Shown: piece after piece, positions 1 to 6,592 of the stretch | How the letters are laid out: every line of letters begins with the position of its first letter | How positions within the stretch are numbered: position 1 is the first letter of the stretch | Assembly (NCBI GenBank): GCA_050945815.1 | Contig: JBMNTQ010000061.1 | Location: 1-10,838, forward strand | From: JBMNTQ01 sp050945815 | Lineage (GTDB): Bacteria > Bacillota > Clostridia > Christensenellales > JBMNTQ01 | Length of the DNA stretch: 10,838 nt | Direction: 5' to 3' | Made by a program: the position numbers and the translations under genes | Notes under the pieces: model-generated | Database searches by the model: none | What the model was told of the DNA's origin: nothing | The model's input: only the letters and a program-made list of their open reading frames with translations

Positions 1-369
1 ATAGCCCTTATGCACCAGCGCAGAAAACCCGCCGATGAAGTTCACGCCCACTTCCCGGGCCGCATCATCCATCGCCCGGGCAAACAGTACATAATCCTGA
101 GCATCGCTGCTCTCCGCAACAAACGACATTGGCGTCACAGAAAGCCGTTTGTTGACAATGGGTATCCCATATTCGCTCTCAATCGCCTCGCCTACCCCAA
201 CTAGGTCCTTGGCCATGCGTGTAATCTTATCATAAACCGCATCCGCCGCCTGTTTCCCGTCGGCCCTACAGCAATCCCGCAGCGAGATGCCCATCGTGAT
301 GGTGCGGATATCCAGATGCTGCTGGTCTATCATGCGGATCGTTTCCAGTATTTCCCTCTGACTTAGCAT
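1..369 (-). CDS. UPF0210 (DUF711, PFL-like) family protein, N-terminal part
   Basis: The first 123 codons of a minus-strand gene that runs off the left edge. The protein begins MLSQREILETIRMIDQQHLD and continues with ITMGISLRDCC, GIPIVNKRLSVTP and VNFIGGFSALVHKGY, which I recognise as the UPF0210/DUF711 family. Its members have a fold related to pyruvate formate-lyase; the family normally runs to roughly 450 residues, so about three quarters is missing here. No biochemical role is established for the family as far as I know. The ATG lies 20 bases after the stop of the ACT-domain gene and is preceded by a purine-rich GAGGGGGAGGGG site, so the two genes are almost certainly one operon. This pairing is common in Firmicutes and supports both calls. 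The assignment is strong; the function remains open. Confidence 0.93.
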   Translation of the reverse strand, partial: MLSQREILETIRMIDQQHLDIRTITMGISLRDCCRADGKQAADAVYDKITRMAKDLVGVGEAIESEYGIPIVNKRLSVTPMSFVAESSDAQDYVLFARAMDDAAREVGVNFIGGFSALVHKGY

Positions 370-389
370 GCTGTTTGTTCCCCTCCCCC

Positions 390-659
390 TCAGATTCGGT
401 GCATGGCTTCAAAAATGTCCTCCCGCTGTATGCGAATAGACAGGCCAATTTCTTCACCCTTTTCACTCAAAGCTTCTTTCAGCGTGTTGAAGGGAACGCT
501 GGTCTTAGACACATCGATCAAAGTCACCATGGTAAAGATCCCTTGCATGACGGTCTGGTTGATGTCTAGAATATTGGCCCCATACTGTGCCAGCACAGCG
601 CTTACATTTGCAATGATACCCACTTTGTCAAAACCCGAAACGGTTACGATTGCTCTCAA
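390..659 (-). CDS. ACT domain-containing protein, UPF0237 family
   Basis: An 89-residue single ACT-domain protein. The start (AIVTVSGFDKVGIIANVSAV), the middle (GANILDINQTVMQGIFTMV) and the end fit the UPF0237 family along the whole length. ACT domains bind small ligands, often amino acids, at dimer interfaces; for this family the ligand is not known to me. The gene starts with TTG: the codon before the conserved RAIVTV stretch is TTG, a GGAAGAGGAA site sits just upstream, and the nearby ATG at 677-679 is out of frame. A promoter lies at 707-735. Downstream, 20 bases separate it from the UPF0210 gene, its usual partner, so a joint sensing or regulatory role is a reasonable inference but not shown. 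Confidence 0.93.
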   Translation of the reverse strand: MRAIVTVSGFDKVGIIANVSAVLAQYGANILDINQTVMQGIFTMVTLIDVSKTSVPFNTLKEALSEKGEEIGLSIRIQREDIFEAMHRI

Positions 660-706
660 GATTCCTCTTCCTTCCTCATCATTGGTTTTCGATACAGATC
701 TGTCTT

Positions 707-735
707 ATTATAATGCATCTCTAAAAGCTTTACAA
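707..735 (-). promoter_or_regulatory. Sigma-A type promoter of the UPF0237-UPF0210 operon
   Basis: On the minus strand TTGTAA (730-735) and a perfect TATAAT (707-712) are separated by 17 bases. The -10 box lies about 48 bases before the TTG start at 659. This is the only good promoter match between the lipoprotein terminator and the ACT-domain gene, so the pair is probably transcribed separately from the lipoprotein gene. Confidence 0.7.
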
Positions 736-760
736 ACGTTCTGCACAAAGTCTTTTCATA

Positions 761-795
761 CAATCAAAATGCCCCGCACAAAAAGCGCGGGGCAT
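761..795 (-). terminator. Intrinsic terminator after the small lipoprotein gene
   Basis: A perfect 9-bp inverted repeat, ATGCCCCGC (769-777) and GCGGGGCAT (787-795), with a 9-base loop. Read on the minus strand, the GC-rich stem is followed by TTTTGATTG. It starts 12 bases beyond the lipoprotein stop codon. The T tract is short, so termination strength is uncertain. Confidence 0.7.
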
Positions 796-806
796 AAATC
801 GTCCTG

Positions 807-1253
807 CTAATTATCTCGCTGCGGCAGCGCCAGCGTATTGCCATTTGGGGCAGTCAGTGTAAGCTGAGCTTGGGGAAGGTCCGCAGGCACATCAAACAAC
901 AAAACCCCAAAAGCATTGCGGCCATTTTCAGAAAACTGATACCCAATGGATAAACACTCATATTGATTGGTGCCGTCAGACAGCACTGCAGGCTCCTGAT
1001 AATCGCCGCCTTCCACAAAATAGGGGTACAAATCCTTTTCCGAAGGGTCGCTATGATCCTGCGGCTTGATATAAACCAAGAACAAGCGGTTCCCTTCTGA
1101 AGGGGTAATATCCGCAAAGGAATCAGCTATACGATATTCAAAATATTCAAAACCATCCAGATCCGTCTGCAAAACAGGCCGCTGATCTTGACATGCAGCC
1201 AAACCCAATATCAAAAGAAGCAGTACCACAACAGCGGAAAGTTTTCTGAACAT
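807..1253 (-). CDS. Small lipoprotein of unknown function
   Basis: A 148-residue protein with a classic lipoprotein signal: charged MFRK, a hydrophobic stretch of about 14 residues (VVVLLLLILGL) and the lipobox LAAC with the lipidated cysteine at residue 21. It should be exported by Sec, lipidated, and anchored to the outer face of the membrane. The mature part of about 128 residues is acidic and rich in Tyr, Phe, Asp and Gln; I recognise no family. The second half (YECLSIGYQFSENGRNAFGVLLFDVP) suggests a small beta-sandwich, but that is inference. The ATG is preceded by AAGGAAGGATAAAAA. It ends in TAG and is closed by the hairpin at 769-795, so it is probably monocistronic. Confidence 0.8.
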   Translation of the reverse strand: MFRKLSAVVVLLLLILGLAACQDQRPVLQTDLDGFEYFEYRIADSFADITPSEGNRLFLVYIKPQDHSDPSEKDLYPYFVEGGDYQEPAVLSDGTNQYECLSIGYQFSENGRNAFGVLLFDVPADLPQAQLTLTAPNGNTLALPQRDN

Positions 1254-1302
1254 TTTTTATCCTTCCTTATAATGCTATTTCTCAAATCTTTTTTATCATA
1301 TC

Positions 1303-1308
1303 ATTATA
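1303..1308 (-). promoter_or_regulatory. Possible -10 box of the lipoprotein gene
   Basis: A perfect TATAAT on the minus strand, about 50 bases upstream of the lipoprotein ATG. No convincing -35 box is present at 16-18 bases (best is AGTTAA at 1327-1332), so this rests on the -10 alone. Confidence 0.35.
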
Positions 1309-1537
1309 AAAGCAGATACACAAGGCTTAACTTTATTAATCAGTCCAATTCTATCCCATCATGCTGCTTATTCCTCTGCCCTGTTCTGCTCCAATCTCAT
1401 GCGCCGATTAGCGCCCGCCGCTGCCTTGCAAATGGGAAACCATCGATTCGAAAGCGCCCTGTAGCCCCTGTCTTTCAAGGCCTATTTCCCGCAGTAGATT
1501 TCATCACACCACCGGCAAATATATCTGCTACATTCTG

Positions 1538-1566
1538 CTGCAATCTGCAGCAAACACTGCTATAAT
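1538..1566 (+). promoter_or_regulatory. Candidate promoter of the epimerase gene
   Basis: CTGCAA (1538-1543), 17 bases, then a perfect TATAAT (1561-1566). The leader to the ATG at 1737 would be about 165 bases. The -35 box is poor and overlaps a small palindrome, so the call is tentative. Confidence 0.35.
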
Positions 1567-1736
1567 AAAATGTATAAATTACAATCAATACGCAAATATC
1601 ATTCCTCGCCCGCCGCACACAGCCGGCTGCAACCCATGCGTATTACAAACAACCATCTGCCTAAGCGATACATTCGCTATGGTTATATCCATTCATCCAC
1701 CCATTAAAAACCATCTCCATGAAAGGGGAATCAGTC

Positions 1737-3263
1737 ATGGCCATGTACAACGTGTTTCTGACCGGCGCCACAAACGCCATGGGCATCTGGTGCCTCAACC
1801 GTCTGTTGAAAGATATCGACCGGCAAACCATTACGATCCTCGAGCAAGCCACCGAAGCAAACTACCAAAAGCTGGAGCCCTTCTCCGACATCAGCGAACT
1901 AACCGTCCGCTGGGGCGACCTTACCAGCTACGAAGACATCAAAGCCTGCGTACAAAAAGCGGACATTATCCTGCATGTGGGGGCCCTTGACCCCTCCGCA
2001 GCCAACCGCCACCCCGAGCAGGCCATGCGCGTCAACTACGGCTCCACTCAAAACATCATCCGCGCCATCTACGAATCCGGCGGCGAACATAGTAAAAAGT
2101 TGGTCTACCTCAGCGCCGCCGAAGGGATGGGCGACCGTAGGCTCCCAATCCACTGGGGCCGTGTAGGCGACCCGATCAAGCCCAGCATATACGATTATTA
2201 CGCAGTCTCCAAAGTCGCGGCAGAGAGGGCCGTTATCGAATCCGGCCTAACATACTGGGTCTGCCTCCGCCACGCCGGCATAGTCGCTCCGATCCTGGGC
2301 AAAGCCAACGACCCTATGCTGTTCTACAACGGCCTGGATAATGCTTTCGAATATCTATCCGACCGCGATTCGGGAACTGCGCTCCAACATCTTTGTGTAC
2401 ACGACCGCGAGAACAGGCTGCCCAACGCCTTCTGGGGCCACATCTACAACCTCGGCGGCGGCTCATCCTGCCGCACCACCACCCGCGACATCTATTCAGC
2501 CCTGTTTCGTATCCGGGGCATCAAAAATCTAGCCAACTGTATCGACCCCAAGTGGTATGCCACGCGCAATTTCCACGGCCACTATTACCTAGATTCAGAC
2601 AAGCTGGAACGGCACCTGCGCTTTCGAAAGGACTCTATGCAAGTCTACTACGACGATTATGTCGATATGCTAGGCAACCAGGCCAAAGCCACCCGCGTGT
2701 TGGGCAAGCTCCCTTTTGGAGAAAAAGTCTTGGGCAGCACCCTAAAAAATAAATTTCTCAAGCTGGCGCGCATGCCCTACGGCACCCTACACTTCATTGA
2801 AAAAAATATGCAAGACCACATCGCCGCATACTGGGGCTCTAAAGACGCATGGGAAGCCATCCCTGCAATCAGCGCTTCTAGCCCCTCTGCCGACGACTGG
2901 GACACCGTCGCCCCCATCCACCATGGCTACGACGAATCCCAGCCAGAAAGCGCCCTAGACCTGCCGGCTATGCAAAGGGCGGCCGAATTCCGCGGCGGCG
3001 TTTGCTTGTCTGCCACCATGCAAACCGGCAGCTGGAATAAACAGCTCCGCTTTCGTTGCGCCTTCGGCCATGAATTTTCTGCCAGCCCCCGCCTCGTGCT
3101 GGAGGGCGGCCACTGGTGCGACCGGTGCGAGCGGGAAAGCTGGAACTACCACGAACGCGCCCGGCGCGACCCGTTTTTCGCCCAAGTCTGGACGCCCCTG
3201 TACGGCCAAGACGAACAGCCGCGCGTCTACCCCAAGGCTGTCTCGGAAGCAGACGTCCAGTAA
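1737..3263 (+). CDS. NAD(P)-dependent epimerase/dehydratase-like protein with C-terminal zinc-ribbon-like domain
   Basis: A 508-residue protein. Residues 4-330 or so form an extended short-chain dehydrogenase/epimerase domain: nucleotide-binding turn FLTGATNAMG at 7-16, LTSYEDI-type segment near the second strand end, catalytic Ser126 in YLSAAEG, and YAVSK with Tyr155 and Lys159. Such enzymes act on nucleotide sugars or similar substrates in the cytoplasm; the substrate cannot be read here. The usual middle glycine of GxxGxxG is Asn13. After a linker rich in Ser, Asp and Pro, residues 423-464 carry Cys441-x3-His445 and Cys461-x2-Cys464, a likely zinc site in a GHEF...WCDRC context. I start at 1737 because AAAGGGGAA (1722-1730) sits 6 bases before it; the upstream ATG at 1719 would place this site inside the gene. 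The gene is visibly richer in GC at third positions than the phoH gene. The enzyme call is firm at superfamily level; the fused module is my reading of the cysteine pattern. Confidence 0.85.
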   Translation: MAMYNVFLTGATNAMGIWCLNRLLKDIDRQTITILEQATEANYQKLEPFSDISELTVRWGDLTSYEDIKACVQKADIILHVGALDPSAANRHPEQAMRVNYGSTQNIIRAIYESGGEHSKKLVYLSAAEGMGDRRLPIHWGRVGDPIKPSIYDYYAVSKVAAERAVIESGLTYWVCLRHAGIVAPILGKANDPMLFYNGLDNAFEYLSDRDSGTALQHLCVHDRENRLPNAFWGHIYNLGGGSSCRTTTRDIYSALFRIRGIKNLANCIDPKWYATRNFHGHYYLDSDKLERHLRFRKDSMQVYYDDYVDMLGNQAKATRVLGKLPFGEKVLGSTLKNKFLKLARMPYGTLHFIEKNMQDHIAAYWGSKDAWEAIPAISASSPSADDWDTVAPIHHGYDESQPESALDLPAMQRAAEFRGGVCLSATMQTGSWNKQLRFRCAFGHEFSASPRLVLEGGHWCDRCERESWNYHERARRDPFFAQVWTPLYGQDEQPRVYPKAVSEADVQ

Positions 3264-3338
3264 GCTTCTCCCCCCTGTTGCGTAATGAAGCAACCTCGGG
3301 CCGCAAACAAGCCGCCAGAAATAAAATCTTCCAACCAG

Positions 3339-3369
3339 AAAGGCTCCGCACATTATGTGCGGAGCCTTT
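3339..3369 (+). terminator. Intrinsic terminator after the epimerase gene
   Basis: A perfect 14-bp inverted repeat (AAAGGCTCCGCACA / TGTGCGGAGCCTTT) around a TTA loop, 75 bases after the epimerase stop. The stem ends in TTT but no longer T tract follows, so it may work in both directions or incompletely. It separates the epimerase gene from the CgeB-like gene and argues against one simple operon. Confidence 0.7.
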
Positions 3370-3434
3370 CCCCGTCATGTAGCTTGTTCCAGCCTCCCCT
3401 TAAAACGCCCATCCGCACACAATCCCCCGCAAGC

Positions 3435-3462
3435 TAATAAAATGATACAACGCCCATACTAT
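3435..3462 (+). promoter_or_regulatory. Possible mother-cell (sigma-E/sigma-K-like) promoter of the CgeB-like gene
   Basis: CATACTAT at 3455-3462 fits the CATAnnnT -10 pattern of sporulation sigma-E/K promoters, and TAATAAA at 3435-3441 resembles a sigma-E -35 with a 13-base spacer, slightly short. The leader would be only about 10 bases before the ATG at 3481, which is tight. No good sigma-A promoter is visible in the same gap. The idea leans partly on the gene's family. Confidence 0.25.
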
Positions 3463-3480
3463 TACAAAACGAGGTGCATC

Positions 3481-4473
3481 ATGCGTATTCTGTTTATGGA
3501 AAGCCATCCTATGCTGGTCAACGGACTGCCCAATGGCTTTCGTACCATCGGCTGTCAGGTAAAAGTTTCCGGACCCCTAACTGAAGAAAACATCCCCAAA
3601 CTCCTCGCAGAATTCCAGCCGGATTTGGTCTTCTCTCTGGGCTGGAGCCTTGAAACCACTCATGAGAAAGCCGAGTGGCTGCACAAACACACCCACTTAG
3701 CCAAACGGCCCTTGGTTTACTGGGCTACAGAAGACCCAACCCACACCCTAAGCTTCACCCTGCCCTATCTCCATAAATTAAAGCCCGATTTTGTGTTTAC
3801 CATCTGTACTTCGATGGTAGACTTTTACCATTCGCTGAATATCCCCTCAGCCCATATGGATTTCGGCTACCATCCCGGCGTCCACTTCAAAACAACCCCC
3901 GACTCAGCCTACCAGTGCGACATCGCCGTTGTCGCCAATGCCTATCCCCATATTCTCCAGCGCTATCCCCACCATTACCGCATCCAATCCCTTAAAACCC
4001 TCATCGCTCCCCTTGTTTCCAAAGGAATCCGCATTGATTTTTGGGGCCGAGGCTGGGGATCTATGCAATCTATCCTTGGGTGCTCCATTCCCACAGAATG
4101 GCTGCACGGCTATATCGACTATCCCCAATCCAATCAGGTCTATAATGGGGCGTCCATTGTTTTGGGGCTGCAAAACCAGCTTCTGCAACTAAGCCAGCGA
4201 ACCTACGAAATTCTGGGTGCCGGCGGCTTTTTAATCACCTCCAACACTCCCGAAATACAACGGTTGTTCGTTTCCGGGCACGACCTCGTTGCAGTTTCCT
4301 CCCCGGAACAAACCCTCGAACAAATAACCCATTACCTCGAAAACCCCGAGCAGCGGCAGCGCATCAGCACCCAAGGACAACAAGCCGTATCCCAGCATAC
4401 CTACGCAAACAGGGCCTCCGATATGCTGCGCATCTTACATGCCCAAGGCGTGCTCTCGGGCGAAAAGCCCTAA
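3481..4473 (+). CDS. CgeB-like glycosyltransferase (GT-B fold, family 1-type)
   Basis: A 330-residue protein of normal length for the CgeB/YkvP group of glycosyltransferases, which in Bacillus are linked to the glycosylated outer spore surface. The N-terminal half (MRILFMESHPMLVNG, LVFSLGWSLETTH, PLVYWATEDP) fits the first Rossmann lobe. The C-terminal lobe has DFWGRGWG, then from residue 238 SQRTYEILGAGGFLITS, which matches the conserved R-x-x-E-x-L-x-x-G-x-x-x-x-T segment of this group, and ends with the typical repeat-like tail (YLENPEQRQRIS...HTYANRASDML). There is no signal peptide or membrane span, so it is cytoplasmic. The ATG is preceded by GAGGTG with 4 bases between. Donor and acceptor sugars cannot be told. 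A sporulation role is inferred from the family and a weak promoter match. Confidence 0.85.
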   Translation: MRILFMESHPMLVNGLPNGFRTIGCQVKVSGPLTEENIPKLLAEFQPDLVFSLGWSLETTHEKAEWLHKHTHLAKRPLVYWATEDPTHTLSFTLPYLHKLKPDFVFTICTSMVDFYHSLNIPSAHMDFGYHPGVHFKTTPDSAYQCDIAVVANAYPHILQRYPHHYRIQSLKTLIAPLVSKGIRIDFWGRGWGSMQSILGCSIPTEWLHGYIDYPQSNQVYNGASIVLGLQNQLLQLSQRTYEILGAGGFLITSNTPEIQRLFVSGHDLVAVSSPEQTLEQITHYLENPEQRQRISTQGQQAVSQHTYANRASDMLRILHAQGVLSGEKP

Positions 4474-4536
4474 CGGCTGCACCCAACAAAAAGCAGGCAA
4501 ACAAAATCCGCACCACAACCAGCGGCTTTCCAGCAG

Positions 4537-4572
4537 AAAAGGAACGGGCAAAACGTTCCCCCGTTCCTTTTT
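4537..4572. terminator. Bidirectional intrinsic terminator between convergent genes
   Basis: A perfect 12-bp inverted repeat, AAAAGGAACGGG (4537-4548) and CCCGTTCCTTTT (4560-4571), with an 11-base loop, followed on the plus strand by a T tract of five. The complementary strand also ends in TTTT. It stands between the CgeB-like gene (plus) and ogt (minus) and can serve both. Confidence 0.88.
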
Positions 4573-4766
4573 ATCCCCTCTATCCTTACCGCCATACCGC
4601 GAACCATCCATAACAACCCGCAGCACTGGCGTCCTCAGTCTTTCCTCTGCAAACTCAACTTACGTTGCAAAACGCCTGTCCCTTTGCCATGCCGCTATAG
4701 AATATGCCGTTTTTGCTTCCTCCCAATGTTTACCGTACGCAAATCCTCCGCCACGTCCCGCAACCA

Positions 4767-5312
4767 TCAAAGGGCCGTACCTTTAGCAGGTACAAACAGC
4801 CGGGACATATCAACGCCCTCCAACTCCAACAGCTTGGTTTTTACGGAAATACCCGCCGAATAGCCCGTCAGGCTGCCGCTGGCGCCCACCACCCGATGGC
4901 ACGGAATGATGATAGATATAGGATTATGCCCAACTGCCCCGCCTACCGCCTGGCCGGACATGCTCTGCTTATTCAACTTTTCCGCCATTTTCCTCGCAAT
5001 ATCGCCATAAGTAACAACCTCACCATACGGTATCTCACATAAAATATCCCATACCCCACGGCGAAACGCGCTGCCCACAGGAGCCAGCGGCAATTCAAGG
5101 GCCTTCGGCCTTTCACCGGAAAAATACCGCTCCAGCCATTCTCTCGCAGCATCGAAAATCGGCAAATCATCCCGCTCGGCCAGGGTGATAGAAGTCCTGT
5201 CTGGGTGATATTTTTGCCCCTCTATCCACAAGCCCACAAGGCTGCCTCCGTCCCTGTCACATGCCAAGGTAATCAGCCCAATCGGCGACGGGCAGGTTGT
5301 CGTATAGTACAT
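4767..5312 (-). CDS. ogt: Methylated-DNA--protein-cysteine S-methyltransferase
   Basis: A 181-residue suicide DNA-repair enzyme that moves the methyl group from O6-methylguanine (and O4-methylthymine) to its own cysteine. The N-terminal lobe (residues 1-75) is followed by the DNA-binding domain: SAFRRGVWDILCEIPYGEVVTYGDIA from residue 81, the NP turn at 130-131, and the active site IIPCHRVVG with acceptor Cys138, ending GSLTGYSAG and LLELEG. The residue before AVGG is Gln121, where the human enzyme has its arginine finger; I recall Gln here as common in Firmicutes homologues, so this is not decay. GAGGAGG precedes the ATG by 6 bases, and a promoter lies at 5389-5416. Size and motifs are normal throughout. 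Confidence 0.96.
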   Translation of the reverse strand: MYYTTTCPSPIGLITLACDRDGGSLVGLWIEGQKYHPDRTSITLAERDDLPIFDAAREWLERYFSGERPKALELPLAPVGSAFRRGVWDILCEIPYGEVVTYGDIARKMAEKLNKQSMSGQAVGGAVGHNPISIIIPCHRVVGASGSLTGYSAGISVKTKLLELEGVDMSRLFVPAKGTAL

Positions 5313-5388
5313 TGTCGCGCCTCCTCACATCGAATTTCAAAAACCAACAGCTGCCTAGCTTGCTCCAGCTGCCTTCAACCGTCAGCCA

Positions 5389-5416
5389 TCTATAAGCCTC
5401 TTCTTTAAGTAGTCAA
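5389..5416 (-). promoter_or_regulatory. Candidate sigma-A promoter of ogt
   Basis: On the minus strand TTGACT (5411-5416) and TATAGA (5389-5394) are 16 bases apart, about 76 bases upstream of the ogt ATG. The -35 box is nearly ideal and the -10 box is fair. Confidence 0.55.
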
Positions 5417-6275
5417 ACCTTACCAAGCGTTCTAGCCTACGCCAGCTCGTCCTATTGCCCTTTTATAAGCAATCAGCAAGTAACTGTCTGTCTATCCTTT
5501 TCCACCTTTGGATTGTACACAACTCCCCAAATTCCCCAAGGGACTTACAGCAGCAGCTTTCAATCGTTCTATTCCTCTTTGCTCTTGTGTATCCATCTTA
5601 TACTATATCGACTTGCTGTAAAACAACCCTCCGCTCTGCCTGCGGTCCGCTTCCTGTCTCTTCCCTCCGTACAATCCCAATCCATCCTGCATATTTGCCC
5701 GCCCCTATCTTAAATAGCCTGTTAAAAAACATCTGGCAAATCCTGCCGATTCCTGAAAAAACCGTGCGTTAGCTGACATTCCTGTAAAAATAATATCATA
5801 TAAATAAAAGCAAGTCGATTCCATTTCACAGCTATCGGCTTCCTGCTACAAGAGAAAAATGCTGAACGCTAAAATCCTAGCTGCACACACGCATGTGCGT
5901 ACATTCAAGCAAGAAGAATCGGCGGCAGCGCTGAATGAGTATGCGAGGCGGTGAGGTGCTGAACAAGTATGTGAATAAAAAAATTAGTCTGTCTTATCTC
6001 TTGGTCTAAATTATCAAACTCACTCGTGTTTGACGCTTTGGGCGATGTCCTTTTTTACATAAGCAACCACCCTCCTTCCTACGGGCTATCTCCGATAAAA
6101 GGGGATAAAACGACACCTGCAATTTTCTATCTTGGCAAATCTATTCACAACTTTACACAAATACGATACAGCCTTTACATACAAGGATTAAAATGAATAT
6201 GACTTCAAAAATGGATTGTGTTAATTATCAGTGTCTACCAGCTTGAATTCCATTGGTTGGGAGAACATATCCATA
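5417..6275. other. Long intergenic stretch without a supported gene
   Basis: About 860 bases with no protein family I recognise in any frame. The plus strand is pyrimidine-rich from 5417 to about 5770, then AT-rich. Points seen: an AT-rich segment near 5780-5812 that could hold a plus-strand promoter (CTGACA at about 5774 with TCATAT 17 bases on); two tiny plus-strand frames, 31 codons at 5859-5954 and 17 codons (GTG start) at 5956-6009; and a short hairpin GGGC-GAT-GTCC at 6040-6050 followed by six T. None of these is strong on its own. Confidence 0.5.
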
Positions 6276-6551
6276 GTCGGGGCCTTGCTTGGGTTAGCTG
6301 TCCCAATGCGCGAGCCTATATGGCTTCTCTTAACAAAGTGAGCCGCCGACCTTCAAAGGTTCTGATTATTCGATATCATCTCCGTAACAAGGCTCGATTA
6401 GGGGTGCGTACGTGAATGTAGTTGTGCCCGCAGCTTGGTTTAGGCCTCCCTCTATCAAGCAGATAGTTGAAAACAGGAACATTCATACCATGCGGCTTCC
6501 AATGGGACAGTATGCGTAGGTACGCGCTCTGTTCGCTTGGGGCCGTTTTTT
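6276..6551 (+). promoter_or_regulatory. Candidate structured leader RNA or small RNA upstream of the PIN-PhoH gene
   Basis: Bases 6276-6350 can fold as a three-way junction: a closing stem GTCGG (6276-6280) with CCGAC (6346-6350), extended by GGC/GCC; an arm TTGGG (6289-6293) with CCCAA (6302-6306); and an arm GAGCC (6312-6316) with GGCTT (6322-6326). CTGTCCCA at 6298-6305, part of the first arm, is perfectly complementary to TGGGACAG at 6503-6510 in the left half of the terminator hairpin. The two foldings exclude each other, the layout of an attenuator. It matches no riboswitch class I can name. An independent small RNA ending at the terminator is the alternative. Confidence 0.35.
6493..6551 (+). 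terminator. Intrinsic terminator 41 bases before the PIN-PhoH start codon
   Basis: A long imperfect hairpin: outer stem CGGCTTCCAA (6493-6502) with TTGGGGCCG (6537-6545, two G-U pairs and one bulge), middle stem GGACAG (6505-6510) with CTGTTC, inner stem GCGT/ACGC around AGGT, followed directly by six T (6546-6551). A -10-like TACAAT at 6554-6559 follows, but it has no -35 box, so transcription of the next gene probably comes through this terminator or starts at a weak site. Confidence 0.75.
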
Positions 6552-6592
6552 ACTACAATCCATCTCACTTGAACTGATTCAGGAAAGGAAAC

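Larger units (their letters stand above)
1254..1736. other. Intergenic region between divergent lipoprotein and epimerase genes
   Basis: About 480 bases without a protein gene I can support. It contains the candidate -10 for the lipoprotein gene at its left end and a candidate promoter for the epimerase gene at 1538-1566. The plus strand is rich in pyrimidines between about 1330 and 1510. A short imperfect palindrome, CTGCTGCAATCTGCAGC, lies at about 1536-1552 and overlaps the candidate -35 box, so it could be an operator; that is speculative. Confidence 0.5.

Noticed and set aside
1380..1557. A minus-strand open stretch with C-rich text (ICRWCDEIYCGK), also interrupted by one TAG
   Set aside because: It has no start codon with a ribosome site and no recognised family. 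Pyrimidine-rich plus-strand DNA has few stops in this frame, so I do not count it as a second amber-interrupted gene.
5455..5772. A 105-codon plus-strand open frame in the intergenic region
   Set aside because: No family, no ribosome binding site, odd Cys/Pro/Ser-rich composition that follows from the pyrimidine-rich DNA.
6218..6415. A 65-codon plus-strand open frame upstream of phoH
   Set aside because: It starts at a GTG without a ribosome site, has no family, and covers the segment that folds well as RNA.
6311..6552. Similarity to known riboswitches: GAGCCTATATGG recalls part of the Mg2+ M-box, and GTAGGTACGCGC recalls a T-box core
   Set aside because: Only short fragments match; the other conserved parts of either class are absent, so I leave the region unclassified.
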